Source: Streptomyces sp. CB01580 (GTDB taxonomy: Bacteria > Actinomycetota > Actinomycetes > Streptomycetales > Streptomycetaceae). From it: a stretch of DNA of 64,000 nucleotides. The stretch covers positions 393,834 to 457,833 of the forward strand of contig NZ_LIXJ01000002.1 in the NCBI RefSeq assembly GCF_001905795.1, written 5' to 3'. The notes beneath the pieces were generated by a model, which searched no databases, was not told the DNA's origin, and was given only the letters and a program-made list of their open reading frames with translations. The position numbers and the translations under genes are program-made. This document shows positions 25,980 to 35,642 of the stretch, piece after piece; position 1 is the stretch's first letter, and every line of letters begins with the position of its first letter.

Positions 25980-28432
25980 TACTGGCAGGCCTCGCAGGAC
26001 TCGGGGTTTTCCAGGGAGCAGGCGATCGCGTCCGCGTCGAGGACCGGAGCCTGCTGGGCGGGGACGGGAACGGGGGCGTTCGCCGCGGTACCGCCGGAGG
26101 CGGCGCGGGCGATCCGGGTGGCGGGGCGCGAACGCAGGTAGTACGTCGTCTTCAGCCCCTTCTTCCAGGCGTACGCGTACATCGAGGAGAGCTTGCCGAT
26201 GGTCGGCGTCTCCATGAAGAGGTTCAGCGACTGGCTCTGGTCGAGGAACGGGGTACGGGCCGCAGCCATGTCGATCAGGCCGCGCTGCGCGATCTCCCAC
26301 GCGGTGCGGTACAGCGTCCGCACGTCCTCGGGGATCCAGGCGAAGCCCTGTACCGAGCCGCTCGCCTCGCGCAGCGCCTCGCGGGTCCGCGCGTCCCACA
26401 CGCCCAGTTGCTTCAGGTCGTCCACCAGGTACGCGTTGACCTGGAGGAACTCACCGCTGAGCGTCTCGCGCTTGAAGAGGTTGGAGACCTGCGGCTCGAT
26501 GCACTCGTACACGCCCGCGATCGAGGCGATCGTCGCCGTCGGCGCGATGGCGAGCAGCAGCGAGTTGCGCATGCCGGTCCTCGCGACCCGGGCGCGCAGC
26601 GCCTCCCAGCGCTCCGGCCAGTTCGGCTCGGTGGCGTAGTGGTCGGGGTGCAGCACGCCGCGCGCGGCCCGCGTCTGCTCCCAGGCGGGCAGCGGACCCG
26701 ACCGTTCCGCGAGGTCGCAGGACGCTTCGTACGCGGCCAGCATGATCCGCTCGGAGATCCGCGTGGACAGCGCACGCGCCTCGGCGGAGTCGAACGGCAG
26801 CCGCAGCTGGAAGAAGACGTCCTGGAGGCCCATGGCGCCCAGGCCCACCGGGCGCCACTTGGCGTTGGAGCGGGCGGCCTGCTCGGTCGGGTAGAAGTTG
26901 ATGTCGACGACCCGGTCGAGGAAGGTCACGGCGGTGCGGACGGTGGCGTCCAGCCGCTCCCAGTCGATGTCCCCGCCCGTGACGAATGCGCCGAGGTTGA
27001 CCGAGCCCAGGTTGCAGACGGCCGTCTCGCCGTCGTCGGTGACCTCCAGGATCTCGGTGCACAGGTTCGACGAGTGGACGACACGGCCCGGCTCGGCGGT
27101 CTGGTTCGCGGTCCGGTTGGCGGCGTCCTTGAACGTCATCCAGCCCTGGCCGGTCTGCGCGAGGGTGCGCATCATCCGCCCGTACAGCTCCCGGGCCGGC
27201 AGCGTCTTGCGGGCCAGCCCCTTCGCCTCGGCGGCCCGGTACGCGTCGTCGAACTCCTCGCCCCACAGGTCGACCAGCCCGGGCACGTCGGACGGGGAGA
27301 ACAGCGACCACTCGCCGTCCGCGTCGACCCGGCGCATGAACTCGTCGGGGATCCAGTGCGCGAGGTTCAGGTTGTGCGTACGGCGGGCGTCCTCACCGGT
27401 GTTGTCGCGCAGCTCCAGGAACTCCTCGATGTCCGCGTGCCAGGTCTCCAGGTAGACGGCGGCCGCGCCCTTGCGACGGCCGCCCTGGTTGACCGCCGCG
27501 ACGGAGGCGTCGAGCGTCTTCAGGAACGGCACGATCCCGTTCGAGTGCCCGTTGGTGCCCCGGATCAGCGAACCGCGGGCCCGGATGCGGGAGTACGGCA
27601 GACCGATGCCGCCCGCGTGCTTGGAGAGGCGCGCCACCTGGTGGTAGCGGTCGTAGATCGAGTCGAGCTCGTCGAGCGGGGAATCCAGCAGATAGCAGGA
27701 CGACATCTGCGGGTGCCGGGTACCGGAGTTGAACAGCGTGGGGGAGGAGGGGAGGTAGTCGAGCCGGCTCATCAGTCCGTACAGTGCCGCGACCTCGTCC
27801 ACGGCACGCGGGGAGTCGTCCTCGGCGAGCCCGGACGCCACCCGCAGCATGAAGTGCTGCGGGGTCTCCACGACCTGACGGGTGTGCGGGTGGCGCAGCA
27901 GGTAGCGGCTGTGCAGGGTGCGCAGCCCGAAGTAGCCGAACCGGTCGTCGGCGCCGTCGGCGAGGGAGCGTTCGACCAGCGCGTCCAGGGTGGCGGCGTG
28001 CGCCCGGACGAACGCGGCGGTGCGGTCCGCGATCAGGCCCTCGCGGTGGCCGACGGCGACGGACGCGGAGAAGGAGACCGCGCCCTGCCCCGCCGCCTCG
28101 TCCGCGATGGCGCGGGTCAGCAGCCGGGCGGCGAGCCGGGAGTAGGCGGGGTCCTCGGAGATCAGCCCTGCGGCGGCCTCGGTCGCCAGCGCCCGCAGTT
28201 CGGCCTCGTCCGCCCGGGCGCTGCGCCCGCGCAGCGCGGCGGCGGCCACCCGGCCGGGGTCGGTGTCGGGCAGGTCGACGGTGAGGGCGGTCAGGGTCCG
28301 CAGCAGCGCGGTCCCGGGCTCGTCGTGTGCGGTACCGGGTCCGTCGTGTGCGGTTCCCCCGGACTCGGCCGCCTCGGACACGGTCGCTTCGGACAGGGCG
28401 ACTGAGGCCGGATCGGCTGGCGCGATGGTCAC
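25979..28432 (-). CDS. nrdA: Class Ia ribonucleotide reductase, large (alpha) subunit
   Basis: This 817-residue catalytic subunit contains the active-site region SSCYLLDSPLDE, the radical-cysteine motif SNLCTEILE (Asn-x-Cys-x-Glu), CNLGSVNLGAF, and a C-terminal cysteine pair (SCEACQ) for reduction by thioredoxin or glutaredoxin. The first about 100 residues are Ala/Asp-rich, and I see no ATP-cone consensus, so overall allosteric control may be reduced. The start is GTG 28432 with GAGGGAGAG about 7 bases upstream. It is first in the nrdABS operon, downstream of a cobalamin riboswitch. Confidence 0.94.
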   Translation of the reverse strand: MTIAPADPASVALSEATVSEAAESGGTAHDGPGTAHDEPGTALLRTLTALTVDLPDTDPGRVAAAALRGRSARADEAELRALATEAAAGLISEDPAYSRLAARLLTRAIADEAAGQGAVSFSASVAVGHREGLIADRTAAFVRAHAATLDALVERSLADGADDRFGYFGLRTLHSRYLLRHPHTRQVVETPQHFMLRVASGLAEDDSPRAVDEVAALYGLMSRLDYLPSSPTLFNSGTRHPQMSSCYLLDSPLDELDSIYDRYHQVARLSKHAGGIGLPYSRIRARGSLIRGTNGHSNGIVPFLKTLDASVAAVNQGGRRKGAAAVYLETWHADIEEFLELRDNTGEDARRTHNLNLAHWIPDEFMRRVDADGEWSLFSPSDVPGLVDLWGEEFDDAYRAAEAKGLARKTLPARELYGRMMRTLAQTGQGWMTFKDAANRTANQTAEPGRVVHSSNLCTEILEVTDDGETAVCNLGSVNLGAFVTGGDIDWERLDATVRTAVTFLDRVVDINFYPTEQAARSNAKWRPVGLGAMGLQDVFFQLRLPFDSAEARALSTRISERIMLAAYEASCDLAERSGPLPAWEQTRAARGVLHPDHYATEPNWPERWEALRARVARTGMRNSLLLAIAPTATIASIAGVYECIEPQVSNLFKRETLSGEFLQVNAYLVDDLKQLGVWDARTREALREASGSVQGFAWIPEDVRTLYRTAWEIAQRGLIDMAAARTPFLDQSQSLNLFMETPTIGKLSSMYAYAWKKGLKTTYYLRSRPATRIARAASGGTAANAPVPVPAQQAPVLDADAIACSLENPESCEACQ

Positions 28433-28556
28433 GCGGTGCTCTCCCTCGCTCGGCTCGGGGCCGGCGGGGGAGTGGGGCGGCCGGGCAGGCCGGGCCCGGG
28501 GCGGGGCAGCGCTGCGTACGGCGTCCACCGGCCCATCCGCGAGGCCCGGACGTCTG

Positions 28557-28690
28557 GCATCCGGATCGGTCGAACCGGATGCGCTGTCGGCAGGTCGTCG
28601 GACTCGCTCGGGACTGCGCAAAAGCGCACCGAACATACCGTTGCGGGACAGTTCCGGATTCGCACCGGATTCCCCTGCGGCGACAGCGAG
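28557..28690 (-). promoter_or_regulatory. Cobalamin (adenosylcobalamin) riboswitch upstream of nrdA
   Basis: On the minus strand the core reads GGGGAATCCGGTGCGAATCC, then GGAACTGTCCCGCAACGGTA, then GAGTCCGACGACCTGCCG (the B12 box). P1 arms GCTGTCG (28687-28681) and CGACAGC (28589-28583) close the aptamer. Immediately after P1, GCATCCGG and CCGGATGC (28582-28557) form a perfect 8-bp hairpin, probably part of the expression platform. From memory, the orthologous S. coelicolor operon is repressed by B12 through this element. Confidence 0.93.
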
Positions 28691-29072
28691 CATGAGCATA
28701 CATGTGGGGGCCGCTCGATGCGCCAGCCCCCAGATGTTGTGTCGGTCGATGCGGGCCGGAACCGTGGAACGCGTTCTGCGAGCCTTTCAGAAGACGGCGG
28801 ACGGCCCGTCGCGGCCCCTCCGGAAAGGGGCGCGACGGGCCGTCCTGGGGCCCTGCGGGCGGGTCGCCGGAGCGACGCGGGGCGGCCGGGCGGACCGACC
28901 GCTCCCGGGTGCCGGAGCGCCCGGGAACGGTCCGGCGGCCGACCCGTTCCCGGGCCGCGGGGGCGGGCAGCCGTCGCGCGTCCGGGGAACGCCGGGGGCG
29001 GTGGCCGACCCGTTCCGGACGCGCGGGGAGCGGTCGGTGACCGCTCGATCCGAGCCGTGGAAGCGGTCGTCC
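28688..29072. other. Gene-free region between nrdA leader and symporter
   Basis: This region holds the upstream end of the nrdABS leader (hairpin arms TGGGGGC at 28705 and GCCCCCA at 28726), a strong terminator at 28799-28845, and about 220 bp of GC-rich sequence full of CCGG/CGGG words. I see no convincing gene there. Confidence 0.6.
28799..28845. terminator. Terminator between symporter operon and nrdA leader
   Basis: Arms GGACGGCCCGTCGCG and CGCGACGGGCCGTCC, extended by CCCCT/AGGGG with one bulge, make a stem of about 20 bp. It separates symporter transcripts from the nrdA promoter region on the same strand. Confidence 0.85.
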
Positions 29073-30722
29073 TCAGTGGCCGCCGCCCGGAGCCGCCGCC
29101 GCGCTCGGGGGCTCGGGTACGGCCGGCGGCAGCTCCGCCCGGACACCCGGGTCGCCCGCGTCCGCGGTGTAGTCGGCCGGGGAGGTCTCGTCGACGCCGG
29201 CGGGCGCCTTCACCGCGTTCAGGACGAACGTCAGCACCACCGTCACCGCCACGTTCAGCATGAACGCCGTCAGGCCGATGTAACCGATCTCACCGATGCC
29301 GGGGATCTTCGCGGACGATCCGCCGAAGTGGGCCTGGGTCGGGCCGGCGACCCCGTACGCGGCGACCGTTCCGTACACCATGCCGACCGCCCAGCCCGCG
29401 AGCAGTGCCCAGCGGTGGAACCAGCGGGTGAACAGGCCGCCGACCAGGGCCGGCATGGTCTGGAGGATCCAGATCCCGCCCAGCAGCTGGAAGTTGATCG
29501 CGACCGTCTTGTCCATGGTGAGGACGAAGGCCAACGCCCCGACCTTCACCAGCAGCGACACCAGCTTGGAGACCTTGGTCTCCTCCTGCGGGGTCGCGTC
29601 CGGTTTCAGGAAGTCCTTGTAGATGTTGCGGGTGAAGAGGTTCGCCGCCGCGATTGACATGATCGCGGCGGGCACCAGCGCGCCGATGCCGATGGCGGCG
29701 AACGCGACGCCCGCGAACCAGTCGGGGAACATGTTCTCGAACAGCTGCGGAATGGCCAGCTGCCCGTTCTCCACCTTGATCCCGGCGGCGATCGCCATGA
29801 AGCCGAGCAGCGCCAGCATGCCCAGCATCAGCGAGTACAGCGGCAGGATCGTGGTGTTGCGCCGGATCACGTCACGGCTGCGGCTGGAGAGCGTCGCCGT
29901 GATCGAGTGCGGATACATGAAGAGCGCCAGCGCCGAGCCCAACGCCAGGGTGGCGTAAGCCCATTGGCTCGCCTCGCCGGGCGCCAGGGCGCCGGTCGGC
30001 TTCCCGCCGGGCGGGCCGGCGAACTTCTCCTGGGCGGCGGCGAAGATGTCGTGGAACCCGCCCAGCTTGATCGGGATGTAGACGATCGCCACCACGATGA
30101 CCAGGTAGATCAGGCCGTCCTTGACGAACGCGATCAGCGCGGGGGCTCGCAGACCCGACGAGTAGGTGTACGCGGCGAGCACCGCGAACGCGAGCAGCAG
30201 CGGCAGGTCCTTGACGAACCAGTGCGTGTTCTCGCCGCCGCCGACGCCCATCACGTCCAGCACCGCCTGGATGCCGACGAGTTGCAGCGCGATGTACGGC
30301 ATCGTGGCGAGGATGCCGGTGACGGCGACCGCCAGCGACAGCCCCTTCGAGCCGAAGCGCCCGCGGACGAAGTCGGACGTCGTCACGTACCCGTGCCGGT
30401 GCGAGACCGACCACAACCGGGGCAGGAAGGTGAAGATCAACGGATACACCAGGATCGTGTACGGCACGGCGAAGAAGCCCGCCGCGCCCGCCGCGTAGAT
30501 CGCCGCGGGAACGGCGACGAAGGTGTACGCGGTGTACAGGTCGCCGCCGAGCAGGAACCAGGTGACCCAGGTGCCGAACGACCGTCCGCCCAGGCCCCAT
30601 TCGTCGAGGCTGGCCTCGTTCTCGGCCCTGCGCCAGCGCGCCGCCAGGAAGCCCATGACCGTGACGGCCGCGAAGAAGAAGACGAAGACGCCGAGCGCGA
30701 CGCCGTTCACACCGTTCTTCAC
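29073..30722 (-). CDS. Solute:sodium symporter (SSS family), monocarboxylate-type
   Basis: This 549-residue transporter has about 13 hydrophobic helices and the sodium:solute symporter fold (GGRSFGTWVTWFLLGGDLYT, HRHGYVTTSDFVRGRFGS, PHSITATLSSRS, GIGALVPAAIMSIAAANLF). It most resembles MctP-like carriers of pyruvate, lactate or acetate, but the substrate cannot be read from the sequence. The C-terminal about 45 residues are a Pro/Ala/Glu-rich tail. It overlaps the preceding DUF3311 gene by 4 bases; such pairs are a recurrent two-gene unit in Actinobacteria. Confidence 0.9.
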   Translation of the reverse strand: MKNGVNGVALGVFVFFFAAVTVMGFLAARWRRAENEASLDEWGLGGRSFGTWVTWFLLGGDLYTAYTFVAVPAAIYAAGAAGFFAVPYTILVYPLIFTFLPRLWSVSHRHGYVTTSDFVRGRFGSKGLSLAVAVTGILATMPYIALQLVGIQAVLDVMGVGGGENTHWFVKDLPLLLAFAVLAAYTYSSGLRAPALIAFVKDGLIYLVIVVAIVYIPIKLGGFHDIFAAAQEKFAGPPGGKPTGALAPGEASQWAYATLALGSALALFMYPHSITATLSSRSRDVIRRNTTILPLYSLMLGMLALLGFMAIAAGIKVENGQLAIPQLFENMFPDWFAGVAFAAIGIGALVPAAIMSIAAANLFTRNIYKDFLKPDATPQEETKVSKLVSLLVKVGALAFVLTMDKTVAINFQLLGGIWILQTMPALVGGLFTRWFHRWALLAGWAVGMVYGTVAAYGVAGPTQAHFGGSSAKIPGIGEIGYIGLTAFMLNVAVTVVLTFVLNAVKAPAGVDETSPADYTADAGDPGVRAELPPAVPEPPSAAAAPGGGH

Positions 30723-30994
30723 GCCTGGTCACCCCCCTTGCGGGCGCGCTGGTCGCGCTGCCACAGCTTGTGGGCGACGGCCGTGAGCGCGGTGGAGATC
30801 AATACCCAGAGCATCTGGTACCAGTAGAAGAAGGGGATACCGATGAAGGCGGGATCCACCTTCGCGTACGAACTCACCCAGAGCATCGCGACGAACGGCG
30901 CGACGAGACAGAGGGCGATGACCACCCGTACCGGCGTGATCGCGGGCGGCCTCCCGTCCGGGCTTGCGGACACGTCCTTCGGGCTTGCTGTCAT
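30719..30994 (-). CDS. DUF3311 small membrane protein
   Basis: This 91-residue protein has two membrane helices (VVIALCLVAPFVAMLWVSSY and FFYWYQMLWVLISTALTAVA), the DUF3311 pattern. It is encoded immediately before, and overlapping by 4 bp, an SSS-family symporter, and is probably a small accessory subunit of that carrier, like the YjcH-type partners of acetate permease. The start is ATG 30994 with GGAG about 8 bases upstream. Confidence 0.88.
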   Translation of the reverse strand: MTASPKDVSASPDGRPPAITPVRVVIALCLVAPFVAMLWVSSYAKVDPAFIGIPFFYWYQMLWVLISTALTAVAHKLWQRDQRARKGGDQA

Positions 30995-31117
30995 GCGGCG
31001 ACTCCGTCCCCTCGCTGATCACCTGCTGCGACGCGCAGGAAATCTAGGGGAGGGGTTCGGTCACCGTCACCCCCCTGATCGCATTTCCGCCCGGAATCGG
31101 TTCCGCGGGTGGGTGCA

Positions 31118-31132
31118 CATATTCGGAATATG
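31118..31132. promoter_or_regulatory. AT-rich palindrome, candidate operator
   Basis: CATATTC-G-GAATATG is a perfect 15-bp palindrome. It is AT-rich in a region above 70 percent G+C, and lies 124 bp upstream of the DUF3311 start. No cognate regulator is identified. Confidence 0.45.
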
Positions 31133-31170
31133 GCCAGACGTACGGGAGTTGGGGGGCACGCGACATGCGA

Positions 31171-31205
31171 ACCGCCCCCGTGGAGGCACGTTCCACGGGG
31201 GCGGT
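31171..31205 (-). terminator. Terminator downstream of dasR
   Basis: A perfect 14-bp stem (ACCGCCCCCGTGGA with its complement) closes loop GGCACGT, about 180 bp past the dasR stop. Confidence 0.75.
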
Positions 31206-31383
31206 CGGGAGGGCCGGGCGGGCCGGCGGGACCATGAGGACGGGCTGGGCCGGGCGGGGCGCCCGCGCGGACGGGACGGTCGCGCGGTGCGTGGCCCGGC
31301 GGGCGCTCGCGCACGGACCGTTCGCCGACCGGGACATGCGCGGACCGTCGAACCACCCGGCGGGCGCCCACGCTCGGGACCGT

Positions 31384-32247
<864 letters not shown>

Positions 32248-32305
32248 TTAGATGTCGGTCCTATAACGGACGCGAGTGCACCTCTTATACACCCTTGACA
32301 CCCAT

Positions 32306-32321
32306 AAAGGTCTAGGCCAAG
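32306..32321. promoter_or_regulatory. Degenerate DasR site (dre-like)
   Basis: AAAGGTCTAGGCCAAG keeps the GGTCTAG core and the CCA of the DasR consensus (A-Y-TGGTCTAGACCA-S-T) but mismatches the flanks. It lies 24 bp before the stronger site, center to center. TTGACA is present at 32295-32300. Confidence 0.5.
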
Positions 32322-32329
32322 CTCCGGGT

Positions 32330-32345
32330 ACTGGTCTAAACCATT
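32330..32345. promoter_or_regulatory. DasR operator (dre) upstream of dasA
   Basis: ACTGGTCTAAACCATT matches the 16-bp DasR consensus at nearly every position. It lies about 86 bp before the dasA start in the dasR-dasA divergent region, where DasR control is established in S. coelicolor. Confidence 0.85.
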
Positions 32346-32430
32346 AAAGACCAGGTCCAGCCCCAGCAGTAATCGTCGAATGTCTTCGCGGTGGTGGGCG
32401 GGGTTGCGGTATCCCTGAGGAGGGTTTGGC

Positions 32431-33714
32431 GTGAAGCGCAAGCTCATCGCGGCGATCGGCGTCGCGGGCATGATGATCGGCCTCGCGGCGTGCGGGTCGG
32501 ACGACGGTGACAAGGGTGGCAAGAAGGCCGGTGCGGACGGCTACAAGGGCGAGACGCTCACCGTCTGGACCATGTCCGGATCGAACCCGCCCGGTTGGAC
32601 GAAGGCCGTCACCGAGGAGTTCGAGCAGAAGACCAAGGCCAAGCTGAAGATCGAGGTCCAGGAATGGAACGGTATTCAGCAGAAGGTCACGACGGCCCTC
32701 TCCGAGTCCAACCCGCCGGACGTCCTGGAGATCGGCAACACCCAGACCCCGGCCTACGCCAAGACCGGCGGCCTCGCCGAGCTCGGTGACCTCAAGAAGG
32801 AGATCGGCTCCGCCTGGGCCGACGGCGTCAACGCGCCCTCCGTCTACGAGGACAAGCAGTACGCCCTGCCGTGGTACGTGGGCAACCGCGTCGTCATGTA
32901 CAACAAGAAGGTCTTCAAGGAAGCCGGCATCACCGAGACGCCGAAGACCCGCGCCGACCTCTTCAAGGCGTTCGACGCCATCAAGGAGAAGGGCAACGCC
33001 GAGCCCGTCTACCTGCCCGGCCAGAACTGGTACTTCTTCGACGGCCTGCTCGTCGGCAAGGACGTCTCGCCGGTCAAGAAGGAAGGCGACAAGTACGTCT
33101 CCAACCTGGCCGACCCGAAGGTCGCCGAGGCCATGGACGTCTACAAGCAGTACCAGTCCTACTCCAAGGCGCCCAAGGACAAGGACGAGGCCACCCCGCA
33201 GCAGGCCGAGGTCTTCGCCAAGGGCAAGACCGGTGCCATCATCGCGATGGGCTACGAGGCCGGCACCGCCATCCAGGCCAACCCCGCCATCAAGGACGAC
33301 ATCGGCTTCTTCACCATCCCCGGTGAGACCGCGGACAAGCCCGAGGGCGTGTTCCTCGGCGGCTCCAACCTCGCCGTGGCCGCGGGCAGCAAGAAGCAGG
33401 AGCTGGCCAAGGAGTTCCTGAAGATCGCGCTCTCCGAGAAGAACGACGGCGCGCTCATCAAGGAGGTCGGCTGGTCTCCGAAGAACGACGCCATGCAGAA
33501 GTACACCGTGGGCCAGCCCGCGGCCGAGGCAGCCGGTCCGGCCGCCTCCAAGTCCGGTGGTACCACGCCGCTGATCCCGGAGTGGGCGCCGGTCGAGAAC
33601 CCGCCGAACCCGATCAAGACCTACATGACGCTGGTCCTGCAGGGCAAGTCGCCGGCCGACGCCGCCAAGCAGGTCGAGGGCGAGCTCAACAAGCGTCTCA
33701 GCCAGCAGCAGTAG
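32431..33714 (+). CDS. dasA: Chitobiose-binding lipoprotein DasA
   Basis: This 427-residue ABC-type sugar-binding lipoprotein has a signal peptide with lipobox LAAC and modified Cys21. The mature domain is a family 1 extracellular solute-binding protein (LTVWTMSGSNPPGWTKAVTE, ALPWYVGNRVVMYNKKVF). It captures N,N'-diacetylchitobiose for the DasBC permease; the ATPase MsiK is encoded elsewhere in Streptomyces. The start is GTG 32431 with GAGGAGGG 6 bases upstream. A hairpin follows the stop and precedes dasB. Confidence 0.95.
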   Translation: MKRKLIAAIGVAGMMIGLAACGSDDGDKGGKKAGADGYKGETLTVWTMSGSNPPGWTKAVTEEFEQKTKAKLKIEVQEWNGIQQKVTTALSESNPPDVLEIGNTQTPAYAKTGGLAELGDLKKEIGSAWADGVNAPSVYEDKQYALPWYVGNRVVMYNKKVFKEAGITETPKTRADLFKAFDAIKEKGNAEPVYLPGQNWYFFDGLLVGKDVSPVKKEGDKYVSNLADPKVAEAMDVYKQYQSYSKAPKDKDEATPQQAEVFAKGKTGAIIAMGYEAGTAIQANPAIKDDIGFFTIPGETADKPEGVFLGGSNLAVAAGSKKQELAKEFLKIALSEKNDGALIKEVGWSPKNDAMQKYTVGQPAAEAAGPAASKSGGTTPLIPEWAPVENPPNPIKTYMTLVLQGKSPADAAKQVEGELNKRLSQQQ

Positions 33715-33734
33715 TCGCAGTCACGCGTCCCGCG

Positions 33735-33766
33735 CCGGGGCGGCGGGTCACCACCCGCCGCCCCGG
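33735..33766 (+). terminator. Hairpin between dasA and dasB
   Basis: A perfect 14-bp stem (CCGGGGCGGCGGGT with its complement) closes loop CACC. It lies inside the dasABC operon, so it probably acts as a partial terminator or mRNA 3'-end stabiliser, giving excess binding protein. Confidence 0.7.
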
Positions 33767-33813
33767 CCGTACGCGCCGTTCCGTGTAGGGCTTTGTTGGA
33801 AGAGATGGCGAGC

Positions 33814-34806
33814 ATGGCAGTGCAAACCGATCCCTCGGACGTGGCCAAGACGGCCGCGGTCCGCGGTCAGGGCGGGACACCACCCGTCGGGCAGCACGGG
33901 GACAGAAAGCGGAGAGTGGGTGCCGGCGCCGCGCCGTACCTGCTGATGGTTCCCGCGCTCGCGGTGACGGCGGTCTTCCTCGGGTATCCCCTGGTGAAGA
34001 ACATCCTGCTGTCGTTCCAGAACCTCAACATGGGGCAGCTCATCCAGCATGTCACCGAGTGGAACGGCTTCAAGAACTACCAGGAGATCCTCACCGGTGA
34101 GGACTTCTGGAGAGTCACCCTCCGCACCATCGTCTTCACCGCCGTCAACGTCGGGCTGATCATGGTGCTCGGCACCCTCATCGGCCTGCTCCTCGCCCGC
34201 CTCGGCAAGAAGATGCGCTTCGCCCTGATGCTCGGGCTCATCCTCGCCTGGGCCATGCCGATCGTGGCCGCCTCGACGGTGTACCAGTGGCTGTTCGCCT
34301 CGCGCTTCGGGGTCGTCAACTACGTCCTGGACAAGCTCGGCTGGCACTCGATGGCCGACTTCAACTGGACCGGATCGCAGTTCTCCACGTTCTTCGTGGT
34401 CACCCTGATGATCGTCTGGCAGTCGATCCCGTTCGTCGCGATCAACCTCTACGCGGCGACCACGACCATCCCCAAGGAACTGTACGAGGCGGCCTCGCTC
34501 GACGGCGCCGACGCCTGGAAGAGCTTCACCTCCGTCACCATGCCCTTCCTGCGGCCCTTCCTCTACGCCACGACCTTCCTCGAAGTCATCTGGGTCTTCA
34601 AGGCGTTCCCGCAGATCTACATCATCAACCAGGGCGGACCCACCCGCCTCACCGAGACGCTGCCGATCTACGCGTTCGTCGAGGGTGTCGGCAACCAGCA
34701 CTACGGCATGGGCGCCGCGATCTCCCTGCTCACCATCCTGATCATGCTGGGGCTGACCTCCTACTACCTCCGCATCGTTCTCAAGCAAGAGGAGGACGAG
34801 CTGTGA
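33814..34806 (+). CDS. dasB: Chitobiose ABC transporter permease DasB
   Basis: This 330-residue MalF-type inner-membrane permease has about six helices. The cytoplasmic EAA loop that docks the ATPase reads EAASLDGADAWKSFTSVTMP. The start ATG 33814 (MAVQTDPSD) is chosen; ATG 33805 and TTG 33793 are in frame upstream, with GGAAGAG near 33798. It overlaps dasC by 4 bases. It partners DasA and DasC in diacetylchitobiose uptake. Confidence 0.93.
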   Translation: MAVQTDPSDVAKTAAVRGQGGTPPVGQHGDRKRRVGAGAAPYLLMVPALAVTAVFLGYPLVKNILLSFQNLNMGQLIQHVTEWNGFKNYQEILTGEDFWRVTLRTIVFTAVNVGLIMVLGTLIGLLLARLGKKMRFALMLGLILAWAMPIVAASTVYQWLFASRFGVVNYVLDKLGWHSMADFNWTGSQFSTFFVVTLMIVWQSIPFVAINLYAATTTIPKELYEAASLDGADAWKSFTSVTMPFLRPFLYATTFLEVIWVFKAFPQIYIINQGGPTRLTETLPIYAFVEGVGNQHYGMGAAISLLTILIMLGLTSYYLRIVLKQEEDEL

Positions 34807-35633
34807 AGCGCTCGCTGTTCGGCCGTGTCTGGCCCAACGCCCTTGCCGTCATCCTGTTCGTCGGGCTGGTCTTCCCCGTCTACTGGATGTTCACCACGGC
34901 CTTCAAGCCCACCGGCGACATCATCACCGAGACCCCGGTCTGGTTCCCCACCGAGATCACCTTCGAGCACTTCCAGAAGGCCGTCGGCGTGGAGCACTTC
35001 TGGACACTGGTCCGGAACTCGCTGACCGTCACCCTGCTCGCGGTGATCTTCTCCCTGTTCCTCGCGCTCTTCGCCTCGTTCGCCGTGGCGCGCATGCGGT
35101 TCCGGGGACGCAAGGGCCTGATCGTGACGTTCATGGTGGCCCAGATGGCGCCCTGGGAGGTCATGGTCATCGCGATCTACATGCTGGTGCGCGACGCGGA
35201 CATGCTCAACAGCCTGGTCCCGCTGACGCTCTTCTACATGATGATGGTGCTCCCCTTCACGCTCCTCACGCTGCGCGGCTACGTCGCCGCGGTGCCCAAG
35301 GAGCTGGAGGAGTCCGCCATGGTCGACGGCTGCACCCGCCCGCAGGCCTTCGTCAAGGTGATCCTGCCGCTCCTCGCGCCCGGACTGATGGCCACCTCGC
35401 TCTTCGGCTTCATCACCGCGTGGAACGAGTTCCCCCTGGTCCTGATCCTCAACAAGGACCCCGAGGCCAAGACGCTGCCGCTGTGGCTCTCGCAGTTCCA
35501 GAGCCAGTTCGGCAACGACTGGGGCGCCACCATGGCCGCGGCGTCGATCTTCGCCGTCCCGATCCTCATCCTCTTCGTCTTCCTGCAACGCAGGGCCGTC
35601 AGCGGCCTCACCGACGGCGCCGTGAAGGGATAA
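34803..35633 (+). CDS. dasC: Chitobiose ABC transporter permease DasC
   Basis: This 276-residue MalG-type permease has six helices, with an EAA-like loop (LEESAMVDGCTRPQAFVKVI). GTG 34803 overlaps the dasB stop (GTGA), so synthesis is coupled. No ATPase gene follows, in line with the shared MsiK ATPase of Streptomyces. The dasD hydrolase starts 9 bp later. Confidence 0.93.
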   Translation: MKRSLFGRVWPNALAVILFVGLVFPVYWMFTTAFKPTGDIITETPVWFPTEITFEHFQKAVGVEHFWTLVRNSLTVTLLAVIFSLFLALFASFAVARMRFRGRKGLIVTFMVAQMAPWEVMVIAIYMLVRDADMLNSLVPLTLFYMMMVLPFTLLTLRGYVAAVPKELEESAMVDGCTRPQAFVKVILPLLAPGLMATSLFGFITAWNEFPLVLILNKDPEAKTLPLWLSQFQSQFGNDWGATMAAASIFAVPILILFVFLQRRAVSGLTDGAVKG

Positions 35634-35642
35634 CGCTGCCTC

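Larger units (their letters stand above)
30995..31383. other. Intergenic region: symporter promoter and dasR terminator
   Basis: This 389-bp gap has no gene. It holds the upstream region of the DUF3311-symporter operon, including the perfect palindrome CATATTC-G-GAATATG (31118-31132) and CGGAA-TCGG-TTCCG (31092-31105). A terminator for dasR lies at 31171-31205. The rest is GC-rich filler. Confidence 0.6.
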
